From: Ktedonobacter robiniae
GTDB lineage: Bacteria > Chloroflexota > Ktedonobacteria > Ktedonobacterales > Ktedonobacteraceae
Assembly: GCF_016587375.1 (NCBI RefSeq)
Contig: NZ_BNJG01000005.1
Location: 1 to 64,000 of the forward strand
Reading direction: 5' to 3'
DNA length: 64,000 nucleotides
Part shown: positions 1-7,296 of the stretch, piece after piece
Layout: the number at the start of each line of letters is the position of its first letter
How positions within the stretch are numbered: the first letter of the stretch is position 1
Notes under the pieces: model-generated
Databases searched by the model: none
Seen by the model: the letters and a program-made list of their open reading frames with translations, nothing else
Told to the model about the DNA's origin: nothing
Program-made: the position numbers and the translations under genes

Positions 1-2
1 AA

Positions 3-1409
3 GAATCCCGGCTTGACAAAGACATCCTGTGGTGGCGCTTGCGCCTGCTCCAGATCCATCTGACCTTTTGGGAAGCCGTGGTCCACGGGGATGATGAGCA
101 CCTGAGGAGCATGGAGCAGGAGATCGAGGTGGCGCTTGAGCGCGAGGAGGAGGTGATCTGGCACCTAGTGCCTCTCGCCTGTAGCTTCCTCCTTCACCAC
201 GTAGTCCGGCAAGAGGGCGCAAGCCTGGTGCCGCGGCTGCTCTTTGCAAAAAATCAGGCGACCTGGTCGTATGCAACCTGCAAGGTTGGGCAATGGCTGG
301 CAATGGCGGCGTTGGAGGCGGGACAACTGCACCTGGCATACGAGGAGAGCAGGGAGGGTCTTGATCTGATTGGGCAAACCACAGGCTATGCTCTGCTCAA
401 AGGCTACTTCGAAGTCGTACTGGCACGGGTGTACTATCAATGGAATCGCCTGGAAGAAGCACGCGGCTTGCTGGCTACGGTTGTTCAGGATGCCACTAGC
501 TTGCTGAACCTGGATGTGCTCGCGGAAGGCTACTTCGAGAGTGTCAGCGTTGCACTTGCGAGAGGCGTGTGGTCGGAGGCTGAGTTCGCGCTGCATGAAC
601 TGGAGCGGTGGACGCAACGCGAGCGTTCGGCAGTCTTCTCCGGCTGGTTCCCCATCGCGCGAGCGCAGTGGTGGTTGGTGCAAGGACAACTCAAGGAGGC
701 ATCTGACTGGGTGAGTGGAGTCCATTTTTCAGAGGGGCCATGGGATCGGAGGCTGTATGATGCCTTCCCAACTGTGATCCGCGTGTATTTCGCTCAGCGG
801 CGCTTTCGGGAGGCGTTGGACTTGCTGGAACGTTGGAGCGGACACCTGGATCGACCGACCAATGTCAGGATCACTATGGCATACCTGTCTCAGTTGCTGG
901 TAGCGCTGCACCAAGCTGGACAGCACGAGCAGATCCGCGAGACCGCTGAGCGCCTCTTTGCTCTCACAGAGCCAGAGGGCTACCTGCGCGTGTACCTGGC
1001 TGAGGGCGAGCTCATGAGGGAGGCGCTTCAGGCACTGCTCTCCACATATGTCGGGCAGGACGAGGTGACTACTGCGACCAGAGTCTCCATCGCCAAGCTG
1101 CTCGTTGCCTTCGAGCAGGAGCCATCAGGTGCGAGCAGATCGCTCGAGGGGGCGAACCCATCCGAGCCTGCGCTTTCCTTGGCTCGACAGCTATCGGTTA
1201 CTTCCTCTATGCCAGAGATTTCATTAACCCGGCGCGAACAGGAAGTCCTGCGCTTGTTGGCAACCGGAGCTTCCAATCAGGACATCGCTCAGGCCCTGGT
1301 GATTTCTCTGGATACTGTCAAGAAGCATGTCAGTAATCTGCTTAGCAAGCTGGGAGCGAGCAGCCGTACGCAGACGGTAGCCCTGGCGCGAGCCTACTCG
1401 CTTCTCTAG
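3..1409 (+). CDS. MalT-like LuxR-family transcriptional regulator, C-terminal part (5' end outside window)
   Basis: The reading frame is open from the first bases, so the gene starts upstream of the window. About 468 residues are visible. Most is alpha-helical and resembles the TPR-like repeat region of large MalT/LAL regulators, for example the segment GYLRVYLAEGELMREAL. The last 60 residues are a LuxR-type DNA-binding domain: LTRREQEVLRLLATGASNQD, then a recognition helix around VISLDTVKKHVSNLL. Family knowledge: the missing N-terminus should hold an AAA/NB-ARC-like ATPase. These proteins are signal-dependent activators, and the ligand cannot be told from the sequence. A second, damaged member lies at 26431-28645. 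Confidence 0.9.
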   Translation, partial: ESRLDKDILWWRLRLLQIHLTFWEAVVHGDDEHLRSMEQEIEVALEREEEVIWHLVPLACSFLLHHVVRQEGASLVPRLLFAKNQATWSYATCKVGQWLAMAALEAGQLHLAYEESREGLDLIGQTTGYALLKGYFEVVLARVYYQWNRLEEARGLLATVVQDATSLLNLDVLAEGYFESVSVALARGVWSEAEFALHELERWTQRERSAVFSGWFPIARAQWWLVQGQLKEASDWVSGVHFSEGPWDRRLYDAFPTVIRVYFAQRRFREALDLLERWSGHLDRPTNVRITMAYLSQLLVALHQAGQHEQIRETAERLFALTEPEGYLRVYLAEGELMREALQALLSTYVGQDEVTTATRVSIAKLLVAFEQEPSGASRSLEGANPSEPALSLARQLSVTSSMPEISLTRREQEVLRLLATGASNQDIAQALVISLDTVKKHVSNLLSKLGASSRTQTVALARAYSLL

Positions 1410-1553
1410 TGCCTCTTTCTTCCCAGCAGGTCGCCTTCCTGCCTTGCAAAATTACTCCTTTTCTTCCACTTTTGAGGACTGTGTTGGAGGGCATACCCGA
1501 TCTATACTTTCCTCATGATCAGAGCACTCTACTGCAATTGAAGGAGAAGACCG

Positions 1554-1784
1554 ATGCACTACCGCATTCACATCCAGGGGCACCTTGCTTCTGGGTGGCA
1601 AGACCGCTTTGCAGGATTACGCATCGAGCAGTAGGAGGGAGGCACCACACTGCTTGTAGGGACGCTGCCGGATCAGGCCGCGCTCTATGGAGTGCTCTTA
1701 CGGCTCATCCGGATGAGTTTGGTACTGCTCTCACTCGAAGCGAACCAGGCGGAGGGTGACGAGGAGGCCGCACAACCCTCTTGA
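1554..1784 (+). pseudogene. Small conserved Chloroflexota-type protein interrupted by an in-frame amber codon
   Basis: A good ribosome site (AAGGAGA) precedes ATG at 1554. The frame reads MHYRIHIQGHLASGWQDRF and on to residue 26, then has TAG at 1632-1634. It continues in the same frame as EGGTTLLVGTLPDQAALYGV and LLRLIRMSLVLLSLEANQ to a TGA at 1782-1784. Without the TAG the product would be 76 residues. I recognise the pattern (a short xHxxGHL start followed by a PDQAALYGVL core) as a small protein of unknown function common in Ktedonobacteria. It probably lost function through one substitution (for example CAG or TGG to TAG). Readthrough or a sequencing error are alternatives. Confidence 0.7.
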
Positions 1785-1953
1785 AGGGTAATGCGCCTTC
1801 CGCCAGAAACCAGGAGCACATGTTCTGCGCGCCGCACCAAATTTCAACATAAGGGATGGGTGCGCATTTGGGTCGCAAACAAGCAGTTTCCTGGCAGGTA
1901 TTCTATTGATCAAAAGATGCACTTCTTTACATGTGACGTTTTTGGAGGAAACC

Positions 1954-2400
1954 ATGGCAGTTAAAGACAACAAAAAAAACGACGAAGCCGAAATCAAGAG
2001 GGCCATTGAGCACTATGTCGAGGCGCTTCGGGCGAAGGATCTCGATGGGGTGATGGCCATATACGCCCCCGAACTGGTCTCGTTCGATATCGTCCCCCCG
2101 TTGCAATACGTGGGAGCAGATGCATACAGGAAACATTGGGGAGATGGGATCTCGTCGATTCCAGGCCCAATCAACTATGAAATTGTTGACCTGTCTATCA
2201 CAGTGGGCGATGACGTGGCATTCGCCCATAGCTTCAACCGGCTAACCGCAACCATGCCCAATGGGCAGAAGATTGGTAACTGGTTGCGTTGGACTGCTTG
2301 CTTCCAAAAGATCGATGGCAAATGGCTGATCGTACATATGCAGGCTTCGGTACCTGTCGATATGGCAACGGGCAAAGCGGTGCTCGACCTCAAACCATAG
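1954..2400 (+). CDS. SnoaL/DUF4440-like NTF2-fold protein
   Basis: 148 residues from ATG 1954, chosen because TTGGAGGAAACC lies just upstream; a longer frame from 1906 lacks such a site. The pattern fits the SgcJ/EcaC or DUF4440 group of NTF2-fold proteins: an N-terminal helix (EIKRAIEHYVEALRAKDLDG), then VMAIYAPELVSFDIVPPLQY, and a late strand WLRWTACFQKIDGKWLIVHM. Such proteins are usually small cone-shaped dimers with ketosteroid-isomerase-like pockets. The substrate cannot be named. A second NTF2-fold gene follows 120 bp downstream on the same strand, so they may be co-transcribed. Confidence 0.85.
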   Translation: MAVKDNKKNDEAEIKRAIEHYVEALRAKDLDGVMAIYAPELVSFDIVPPLQYVGADAYRKHWGDGISSIPGPINYEIVDLSITVGDDVAFAHSFNRLTATMPNGQKIGNWLRWTACFQKIDGKWLIVHMQASVPVDMATGKAVLDLKP

Positions 2401-2520
2401 CCATTCCCTGGGATTTTTCGGCAAAAGCCTGCAAGAACATGAAAGAGCGTGTCCAGAATGGTCGGCGCATGATGCCGCGGTGTCATAACGCTTGAACTAC
2501 CTAGACAAGTAAGGAAAGCA

Positions 2521-3009
2521 ATGAGCAATTTAGAGAGCATTGTTGATCGCTTCGAGATCGAGGCGCTACGCAGTGAGTTCACCGACGCAGGTATGATGTA
2601 CGACTACGATCGCCTCGCGTCGCTGTTCACTGAGGATGGCGTGTATCGAATTCCCGATGTCAACATCGAACAAGTGGGCCGAGAACAGATCCGCGCCGGG
2701 AGCGAGCGGCTGAAGGGACAGTGGGACTACTTCGTGCAAACCACACACCCCGGTACGATCCAACTTCAGGGCGATACCGCAGTCGGCCGGGCCTATGTCT
2801 CAGAACTCATCCGCCTGCGCGACGGCAGCTCGTATCTGAACTACGCCGTGTTTCACGACCGCTACCAACGTACCGAGGGCGGCTGGAAGTTCGCCGAGCG
2901 CGTCTTCGAGGTCAGATACCTCGACACCACGCCGCTTGCCGGCTCTGCGCCCCAGGCAGCGGACGCGAAAGCTCAAGCGCAGAACGATCCCACGTCTTCG
3001 CCGAAATGA
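2521..3009 (+). CDS. SnoaL-like NTF2-fold protein (SnoaL_4 type)
   Basis: 162 residues, preceded by AAGGAAAGCA before ATG 2521. The N-terminal helix contains EALRSEFTDAGMMYDYDRLA, followed by SLFTEDGVYRIPDVN. This matches the SnoaL-like subfamily that opens with a short helix and a tyrosine/aspartate pair where ketosteroid isomerases keep catalytic residues. The final strands are YAVFHDRYQRTEGGWKFAER and VFEVRYLDTTPL. The last 20 residues are a low-complexity tail rich in Ala, Gln and Asp. The function is probably a small-molecule isomerase, dehydratase or cyclase, or simply a binding role; no pathway partner is visible next to it. Confidence 0.85.
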   Translation: MSNLESIVDRFEIEALRSEFTDAGMMYDYDRLASLFTEDGVYRIPDVNIEQVGREQIRAGSERLKGQWDYFVQTTHPGTIQLQGDTAVGRAYVSELIRLRDGSSYLNYAVFHDRYQRTEGGWKFAERVFEVRYLDTTPLAGSAPQAADAKAQAQNDPTSSPK

Positions 3010-3217
3010 AGGGACATCACAGGATGAACTAGAGTTCCCGCAGTTCACGTGAAAACTCGCACCTGGTGAATAGACATTTGGAGGTGAATCTGGACAGATG
3101 CTAGACTTTCTTCTGTTGCTGAACGTTTTTTGCAGCAACAAGAGGACCGGCCATCCGTAACCTTCCACCAAATTCATCTCAAGATGTACAAAAGACAAGA
3201 AAGTGAGAACAATCTCA

Positions 3218-3847
3218 ATGGCTACCAATTTATCACATTCCGAATTCACGCAACTGGCATCAGAATCGCAGATCGAGAAGACTGTCCAGGCGCTACAAGC
3301 GCACGGCATACAAACTGTCGTCTTTGAGACTGGCGAAGAAGCAAGCAAGTATGTGCTCGACCTGATCCCCGATGGTGCAGAGGTTTATGATTCGCCCTCA
3401 CGTACCTTTGAGGCGATTGGCCTGACAGAGCAGATCGAACACTCAAACCGCTTTCAAGCGGTGCGCGCTCGGTTATCTATGCTTGATTACGTAGCCCAGC
3501 GCGACGAGAGGCGCAAATTGGTCGTGACCCCCGATATCCTGGTGGGTAGCATCCATGCAATCACCGAACAGGGCGAGGTGCTCATTGCATCAGGCACTGG
3601 AAGCCAGTTAGGTTCCGCTGCATATGGTGCAAGCAGGGCGATCTGGGTGGTTAGTACACAAAAGCTCGTGCCCACGCTGGAAGATGGACTTCGTCGTATC
3701 CGCGAACATTGCCTTCCCTTAGAGAGTGCGCGAGCCCAGCAGATATATGGCCAGCCCAGCGCCATCAATAAACTGCTGATCGTCAATGCGGAGCACGAGG
3801 CTGGTCGTATCACGATTGTCCTGGTCAAGCAGCAGCTCGGCTTCTAG
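3218..3847 (+). CDS. LUD-domain (LutC/YkgG-like) protein
   Basis: About 209 residues from ATG 3218; GTG 3203 is an alternative start. The protein matches the LUD domain (PF02589): an early segment with TVQALQAHGIQTVVFETGEE, a central VGSIHAITEQGEVLIASGTG, and then SQLGSAAYGASRAIWVVSTQ. That glycine-rich stretch is the most conserved LUD region. LutC is one of three proteins in the LutABC lactate-oxidation complex. No lutA or lutB lies nearby, so the role here is open; single LUD proteins are common and uncharacterised. A long intergenic region and a hairpin terminator follow. Confidence 0.85.
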   Translation: MATNLSHSEFTQLASESQIEKTVQALQAHGIQTVVFETGEEASKYVLDLIPDGAEVYDSPSRTFEAIGLTEQIEHSNRFQAVRARLSMLDYVAQRDERRKLVVTPDILVGSIHAITEQGEVLIASGTGSQLGSAAYGASRAIWVVSTQKLVPTLEDGLRRIREHCLPLESARAQQIYGQPSAINKLLIVNAEHEAGRITIVLVKQQLGF

Positions 3848-4623
3848 GAAATGTGGGAAAGCGAAAGGGACTTTCTCATGGAATAGAGTCATCCATACTG
3901 CGGTTCGTAAACACACCATTAGCTTTGCTATCATCTCGCTGGCCCCGTTTTCAGCCTGGTGCATGTGTCAGTTTCAGGAAGCTAAAAACGTACCATGTTT
4001 CTCATCAAGCCATGCACAAATGGAATGATTGGGGATGGCTTCATGCAACACGCTTGCTTGAGTGCATGATGAGACGCTATATTGCCTATGTGTATTAGAA
4101 GGAGAGTGAGGGTGCTTGAGCGGGCGATTTCTTCTCGAAGTGAGATTTCCCAATGGCGAGCGCATGTGCAAGCACTCTTTGATGGCATATAGCAGCAGCT
4201 TTTATGCCTCAAAGAGTTTGGCAGGGCAACCCAGTATTCCTTTTTCGTTTCGCCTGAAAGTGAGCACTTCCTACAATTGCGGGAAGTGCTCACTTGTTTT
4301 TATGAAAGCAGAAAACCATATATATCGTTTTTCAACAATTTTGTGTTTCTGGGATTTCTGCTGGCGTACGCTTTGCTGCGCCTCTTGAGGCTTCAGCGAT
4401 AGCTCACCACATACTCCCAATTCTGCATCCGATAGCCAGGCACTCTTTGATGAGGATATTTTTCAGTCTGTGACTCATCCTACCTCAGCGGCAGGCGACT
4501 GCAGATCTGTTGGCACGAGATCGCGATCTGCGTCTGTATCGTGATCCTGACCGACAAGCACAAGGATTGCCGTCTCCTCTCCTTTTCTACACAGGCATCT
4601 CAGGCCCAACATAGAAAGGATTT
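3848..4623. other. Gene-poor stretch
   Basis: About 770 bp without a convincing gene. Short open frames exist on both strands but none shows a family pattern or a clear ribosome site. The only clear structure is the hairpin at 4258-4302. Confidence 0.5.
4258..4302 (+). terminator. Hairpin with T-run, rho-independent terminator candidate
   Basis: A perfect 14-bp stem (AAGTGAGCACTTCC at 4258-4271 with its complement at 4282-4295) encloses a 10-nt loop and is followed by GTTTTTAT. This is a typical intrinsic terminator on the plus strand. It lies 410 bp after the LUD gene, so it may end a longer transcript or belong to an unrecognised small RNA. Confidence 0.6.
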
Positions 4624-4818
4624 CTAACATAGCTGACTACCGAGAGAGAGAATAGAGAGCCGTTCAGTGGGGGCAACTTGCCTCAGGGCTTCGGAGACGT
4701 GGTAGATTACATGTTGCAGCGCGAGATATTCTTCCAGGCTGAAATCTCTTGTCGCCTGCTCGTGATGTTGTCGCGGAGCCACGAGAGTATTCCCATAGAG
4801 TGTGGGATGGTCTCTCAC
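4624..4818 (-). CDS. Small hypothetical protein downstream of the DeoR regulator
   Basis: 64 codons from a GTG start, lying 15 bp after the DeoR stop on the same strand, so it could be the last gene of that transcript. It contains DFSLEEYLALQHVIYHVSEA, which looks helical and protein-like. No family is recognised and the ribosome site is weak. It may be a remnant. Confidence 0.3.
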   Translation of the reverse strand: MRDHPTLYGNTLVAPRQHHEQATRDFSLEEYLALQHVIYHVSEALRQVAPTERLSILSLGSQLC

Positions 4819-4833
4819 GGATGTTCTCTCGTC

Positions 4834-5595
4834 TTATGATGCTTTGACCACGGGAATATCTAAGGCTCGATATGGCTCCAGCACTTCATCTGGAACGCTT
4901 TGTTCAGTAATGATTGCTGTAAGCTCACTCAACTGACCTACAATGTAGGGAGAGGCCGTATTCAACTTCTCTGGTGCTGTTAGGGCGATGACCTCTGAGG
5001 CGCTGGCGATCATGGCACGCTTGAGGTACGCCTCTTCAAGGTGATTGGTGCTAATACCCACAGAGGGATGTAAGCCGCATACCCCAAGAAAATAGATATC
5101 CGCGTGCATCATACGTATGGTTTCGAGTGTGGCGGTTCCAAGTGTGATCATGGCTTCTTTGAGGATGTTGCCTCCCAAGAGTACGATTTCAATATGTGGA
5201 TGATGCGCTTCTAGTGCTACTGCAACGTGAGGATTGTTGGTCACTACTGTCGCGTGTAGGTCTTGGGGGAGATGCTGGGCTACCTGGACATTGGTCGTGC
5301 CTCCATCTAGAAGAATCACTTGCCCGTTACGCACGAATGGGATGGCGGCCCGTGCGATAGTTGCTTTTCTCGCGGGCGCTTGTGTTTGACGCGAAGTGAA
5401 GTTCCCAAAAGCCGGTGGACGTGGTAAAGCTCCACCATGAACACGCTGAAGTGCCCCCTCGGCTGCCAATTCACGCAAATCACGTCGAATGGTATCTTCC
5501 GAAATGCCGAGTTCTTCGCTCACACGTTTAGCGACTACTTTTCCCTCTTGTGAGAGCACCCGCAAAATATATTGTCTTCGTTCCGCTGTAAGCAT
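4834..5595 (-). CDS. DeoR/GlpR-family transcriptional regulator
   Basis: About 253 residues when started at ATG 5595 (MLTAERRQYILRVLSQEGKV), the canonical DeoR opening; upstream GAGAGG is an acceptable ribosome site. A longer frame from 5679 adds 28 residues unlike the family. The N-terminal winged helix runs to about residue 60 (GISEDTIRRDLRELAAEGAL, then VHGGA). The C-terminal part is a DeoRC sugar-phosphate sensor domain with LDGGTTNVQVAQHLP and VVTNNPHVAVALE. DeoR regulators usually repress sugar genes and release DNA on binding a phosphorylated sugar. It is divergent from a HAD phosphatase, its likely target, across an operator-like region at 5673-5728. Confidence 0.92.
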   Translation of the reverse strand: MLTAERRQYILRVLSQEGKVVAKRVSEELGISEDTIRRDLRELAAEGALQRVHGGALPRPPAFGNFTSRQTQAPARKATIARAAIPFVRNGQVILLDGGTTNVQVAQHLPQDLHATVVTNNPHVAVALEAHHPHIEIVLLGGNILKEAMITLGTATLETIRMMHADIYFLGVCGLHPSVGISTNHLEEAYLKRAMIASASEVIALTAPEKLNTASPYIVGQLSELTAIITEQSVPDEVLEPYRALDIPVVKAS

Positions 5596-5672
5596 CCCTC
5601 TCACCTTTGCTCGTTTTTCCATGTTTTTTTCTATTGTTGCCGAATTGGGGGGAGATAGGTACATGAAATTCC

Positions 5673-5728
5673 TTGACATTGCACGAAATTGTACATATCA
5701 TCTTGAATATGTATAGTATAGCATACAT
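5673..5728 (+). promoter_or_regulatory. Divergent promoter/operator region between DeoR regulator and HAD phosphatase
   Basis: TTGACA at 5673-5678 resembles a -35 box, with AT-rich -10-like sequence downstream. Two dyads overlap it. TACATAT (5692-5698) pairs with ATATGTA (5707-5713) over an 8-nt spacer, and ATGTAT (5709-5714) pairs with ATACAT (5723-5728). They sit about 20-55 bp before the HAD start and just upstream of deoR, where a DeoR-family repressor would bind. The regulator assignment is inferred. Confidence 0.5.
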
Positions 5729-5748
5729 GGAAAGAAGGTCTGGCAACC

Positions 5749-6444
5749 ATGCAACGCTTTCACTGCGACGCCATTTTATTCGATCTCGATGGTGTGCTTG
5801 TGGACTCAACGGCTTGTGTAGAACGGTTGTGGTATCAATGGGCCGTTCGACATGGATTCGATGCGCAGGAAGTTATTGCGTGCGCCCATGGCAGGAGTAC
5901 TGTTGATACTATGCGTGCTGTCGCTCCCACCCTTGCCATTGAGGGAGAGGCTCGACGTATGGAACAAGCGGAGATAGAAGATACGCAAGGGCTTGTGAGC
6001 ATCACTGGAGCCGCTGACCTCTTGACTGCCCTGGCACCTTTCCAATGGGCAGTGGTCACCTCTGGCTCACGCGCGCTTGCTACCACTCGTTTACGTGCGG
6101 TTGGCTTGCCTTTGCCATTGATCTTTATTACTGCCGAAGATGTAGCTCAAGGCAAACCTTATCCCGAAGGGTATGTGATGGCTGCGAACCTGTTAGGAGT
6201 AATACCTCAGCGTTGTGTTGTCATTGAGGATGCGCCAGCAGGGATTCAAGCCGCACACAAGGCTCATATGACTGCTATTGCGGTCGCGTCCACGCACCAA
6301 CCCTCGGAATTGCAAGCCGCTCGAGTGTGTGTGCCATCATTGGCGGCTCTTCACGTGAACCATCAGAAGGGATTGGATCAGGTCAAACCATCTTTGACAA
6401 TTACGATAACGAGAACAATATATGATCAGCTTCACGCTCTCTAA
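5749..6444 (+). CDS. HAD-superfamily sugar phosphatase / beta-phosphoglucomutase-like hydrolase
   Basis: 231 residues. HAD motif I is FDLDGVLVDST (residues 11-21) with nucleophile Asp and acid/base Asp. Motif II is VVTSGS, with the motif III lysine in AQGKPYPEGY. Motif IV is CVVIEDAPAGIQAA. The all-helical cap between motifs I and II puts it in subclass IA, near 2-deoxyglucose-6-phosphatase and beta-phosphoglucomutase. GAAGG lies about 14 nt before ATG 5749. The divergent DeoR-family neighbour suggests control by a sugar phosphate. The last 30 residues run past the usual end of the family. Confidence 0.9.
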   Translation: MQRFHCDAILFDLDGVLVDSTACVERLWYQWAVRHGFDAQEVIACAHGRSTVDTMRAVAPTLAIEGEARRMEQAEIEDTQGLVSITGAADLLTALAPFQWAVVTSGSRALATTRLRAVGLPLPLIFITAEDVAQGKPYPEGYVMAANLLGVIPQRCVVIEDAPAGIQAAHKAHMTAIAVASTHQPSELQAARVCVPSLAALHVNHQKGLDQVKPSLTITITRTIYDQLHAL

Positions 6445-6579
6445 TGCTCAGTCATTGAAGGTGGTTGTTCCACTGGATGAAAGAGTATGTGGAATCACTG
6501 TTGAGAATATGTAGGGATTGACAAGCGTGAAGACTCAAGGACGCTGACATTACCTTGGATGTTTTTTATCTTCGATTTA

Positions 6580-6600
6580 CCCACGGATTGCGCAATGAGT
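6580..6600 (+). repeat. Left copy of a 21-bp inverted site (partner at 9280-9300)
   Basis: CCCACGGATTGCGCAATGAG plus one base. It is the inverted complement of 9280-9300 at 20 of 21 positions. A third, looser copy (18 of 21) is at 18827-18847. Placed on either side of a transposase gene, the pair look like terminal inverted repeats or relics of them. Confidence 0.5.
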
Positions 6601-6673
6601 GTGACGAGCCCATTGAGGCGGAAATCAATCGGTCGGATATGAAGGAAGCAACGTCCTCTGTACGCTCACAACT

Positions 6674-6730
6674 GAGCCAAATGATATACTACTGATATAC
6701 TGTTGAAGAGCTATCCTCTTCATTTGGCTC
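6674..6730. repeat. Stem-loop upstream of the 139-aa gene
   Basis: GAGCCAAATGA at 6674-6684 is perfectly complementary to 6720-6730. The enclosed sequence carries a second short pairing (GAAGAG with CTCTTC) and a direct repeat of GATATACT/TATACT type. It ends 43 bp before the start of the next gene and could shape its leader transcript or mark an element end. Confidence 0.45.
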
Positions 6731-6773
6731 AACGAGTAGGATTTCCCGCTTGCATCTGACATCAGAGGGAGTT

Positions 6774-7193
6774 ATGGAGTATCTGATCATCTATCAAGGC
6801 CAAGCAATCGCAAAAATCACCCATCCAGAAGCGGATGTTGGGCAGGGCATCGTCATTGGCCCGTTTGTCCCGTTTCCAGCTTATGAAAGCGTTCGCGCTG
6901 TGTTTCAGATCTCTGGGCAGCTTATCGCTGCTGAGCTTGAGAGCGGGAGACGGAACGAAGGTGCCTGGCAGCAGTACTACCAACAGCGAGATGTGCTTAC
7001 GCAGCGTCTCTCTATTACCACTCTTGATGATCTCCCAGTGGAAACCACTTGGATCGACATCCTTGACTGCTCGGAGGACATGGGAGACGATGGATACGAA
7101 GCTCACTTTGTGGTGGCGACTCCTGAATTCTTCAAGGATGTATTGCTCTGGGATCAGAGAGCAGAAAGGGGCGGGGCACCCTTTTCAAGCTGA
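6774..7193 (+). CDS. Hypothetical protein, 139 aa
   Basis: Start ATG 6774 is chosen because CAGAGGGAGTT precedes it; a TTG at 6750 would lengthen it by eight residues. It opens MEYLIIYQGQAIAKITHPEA and is acidic and soluble-looking, without membrane segments. I do not recognise a family. Its coding character is supported by an uninterrupted frame, a good ribosome site and balanced composition. It lies between the left inverted site at 6580 and the end of a convergent transposase, so it could be a passenger gene of that element or an unrelated host gene. Confidence 0.65.
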   Translation: MEYLIIYQGQAIAKITHPEADVGQGIVIGPFVPFPAYESVRAVFQISGQLIAAELESGRRNEGAWQQYYQQRDVLTQRLSITTLDDLPVETTWIDILDCSEDMGDDGYEAHFVVATPEFFKDVLLWDQRAERGGAPFSS

Positions 7194-7296
7194 AAGCATG
7201 TGGAGGCGCTCCGTGCCTCTGTTCTGGAAAGAAAGAAGGCCGGATCGATAGGTGGAAACCGGGCCTATCAGCCACCTTTCTCCGCTGGCGTTCCCT

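Noticed and set aside
1409..1759. 116-codon plus frame directly after the LuxR gene
   Set aside because: The ribosome site and protein pattern support the other frame starting at 1554 (amber pseudogene).
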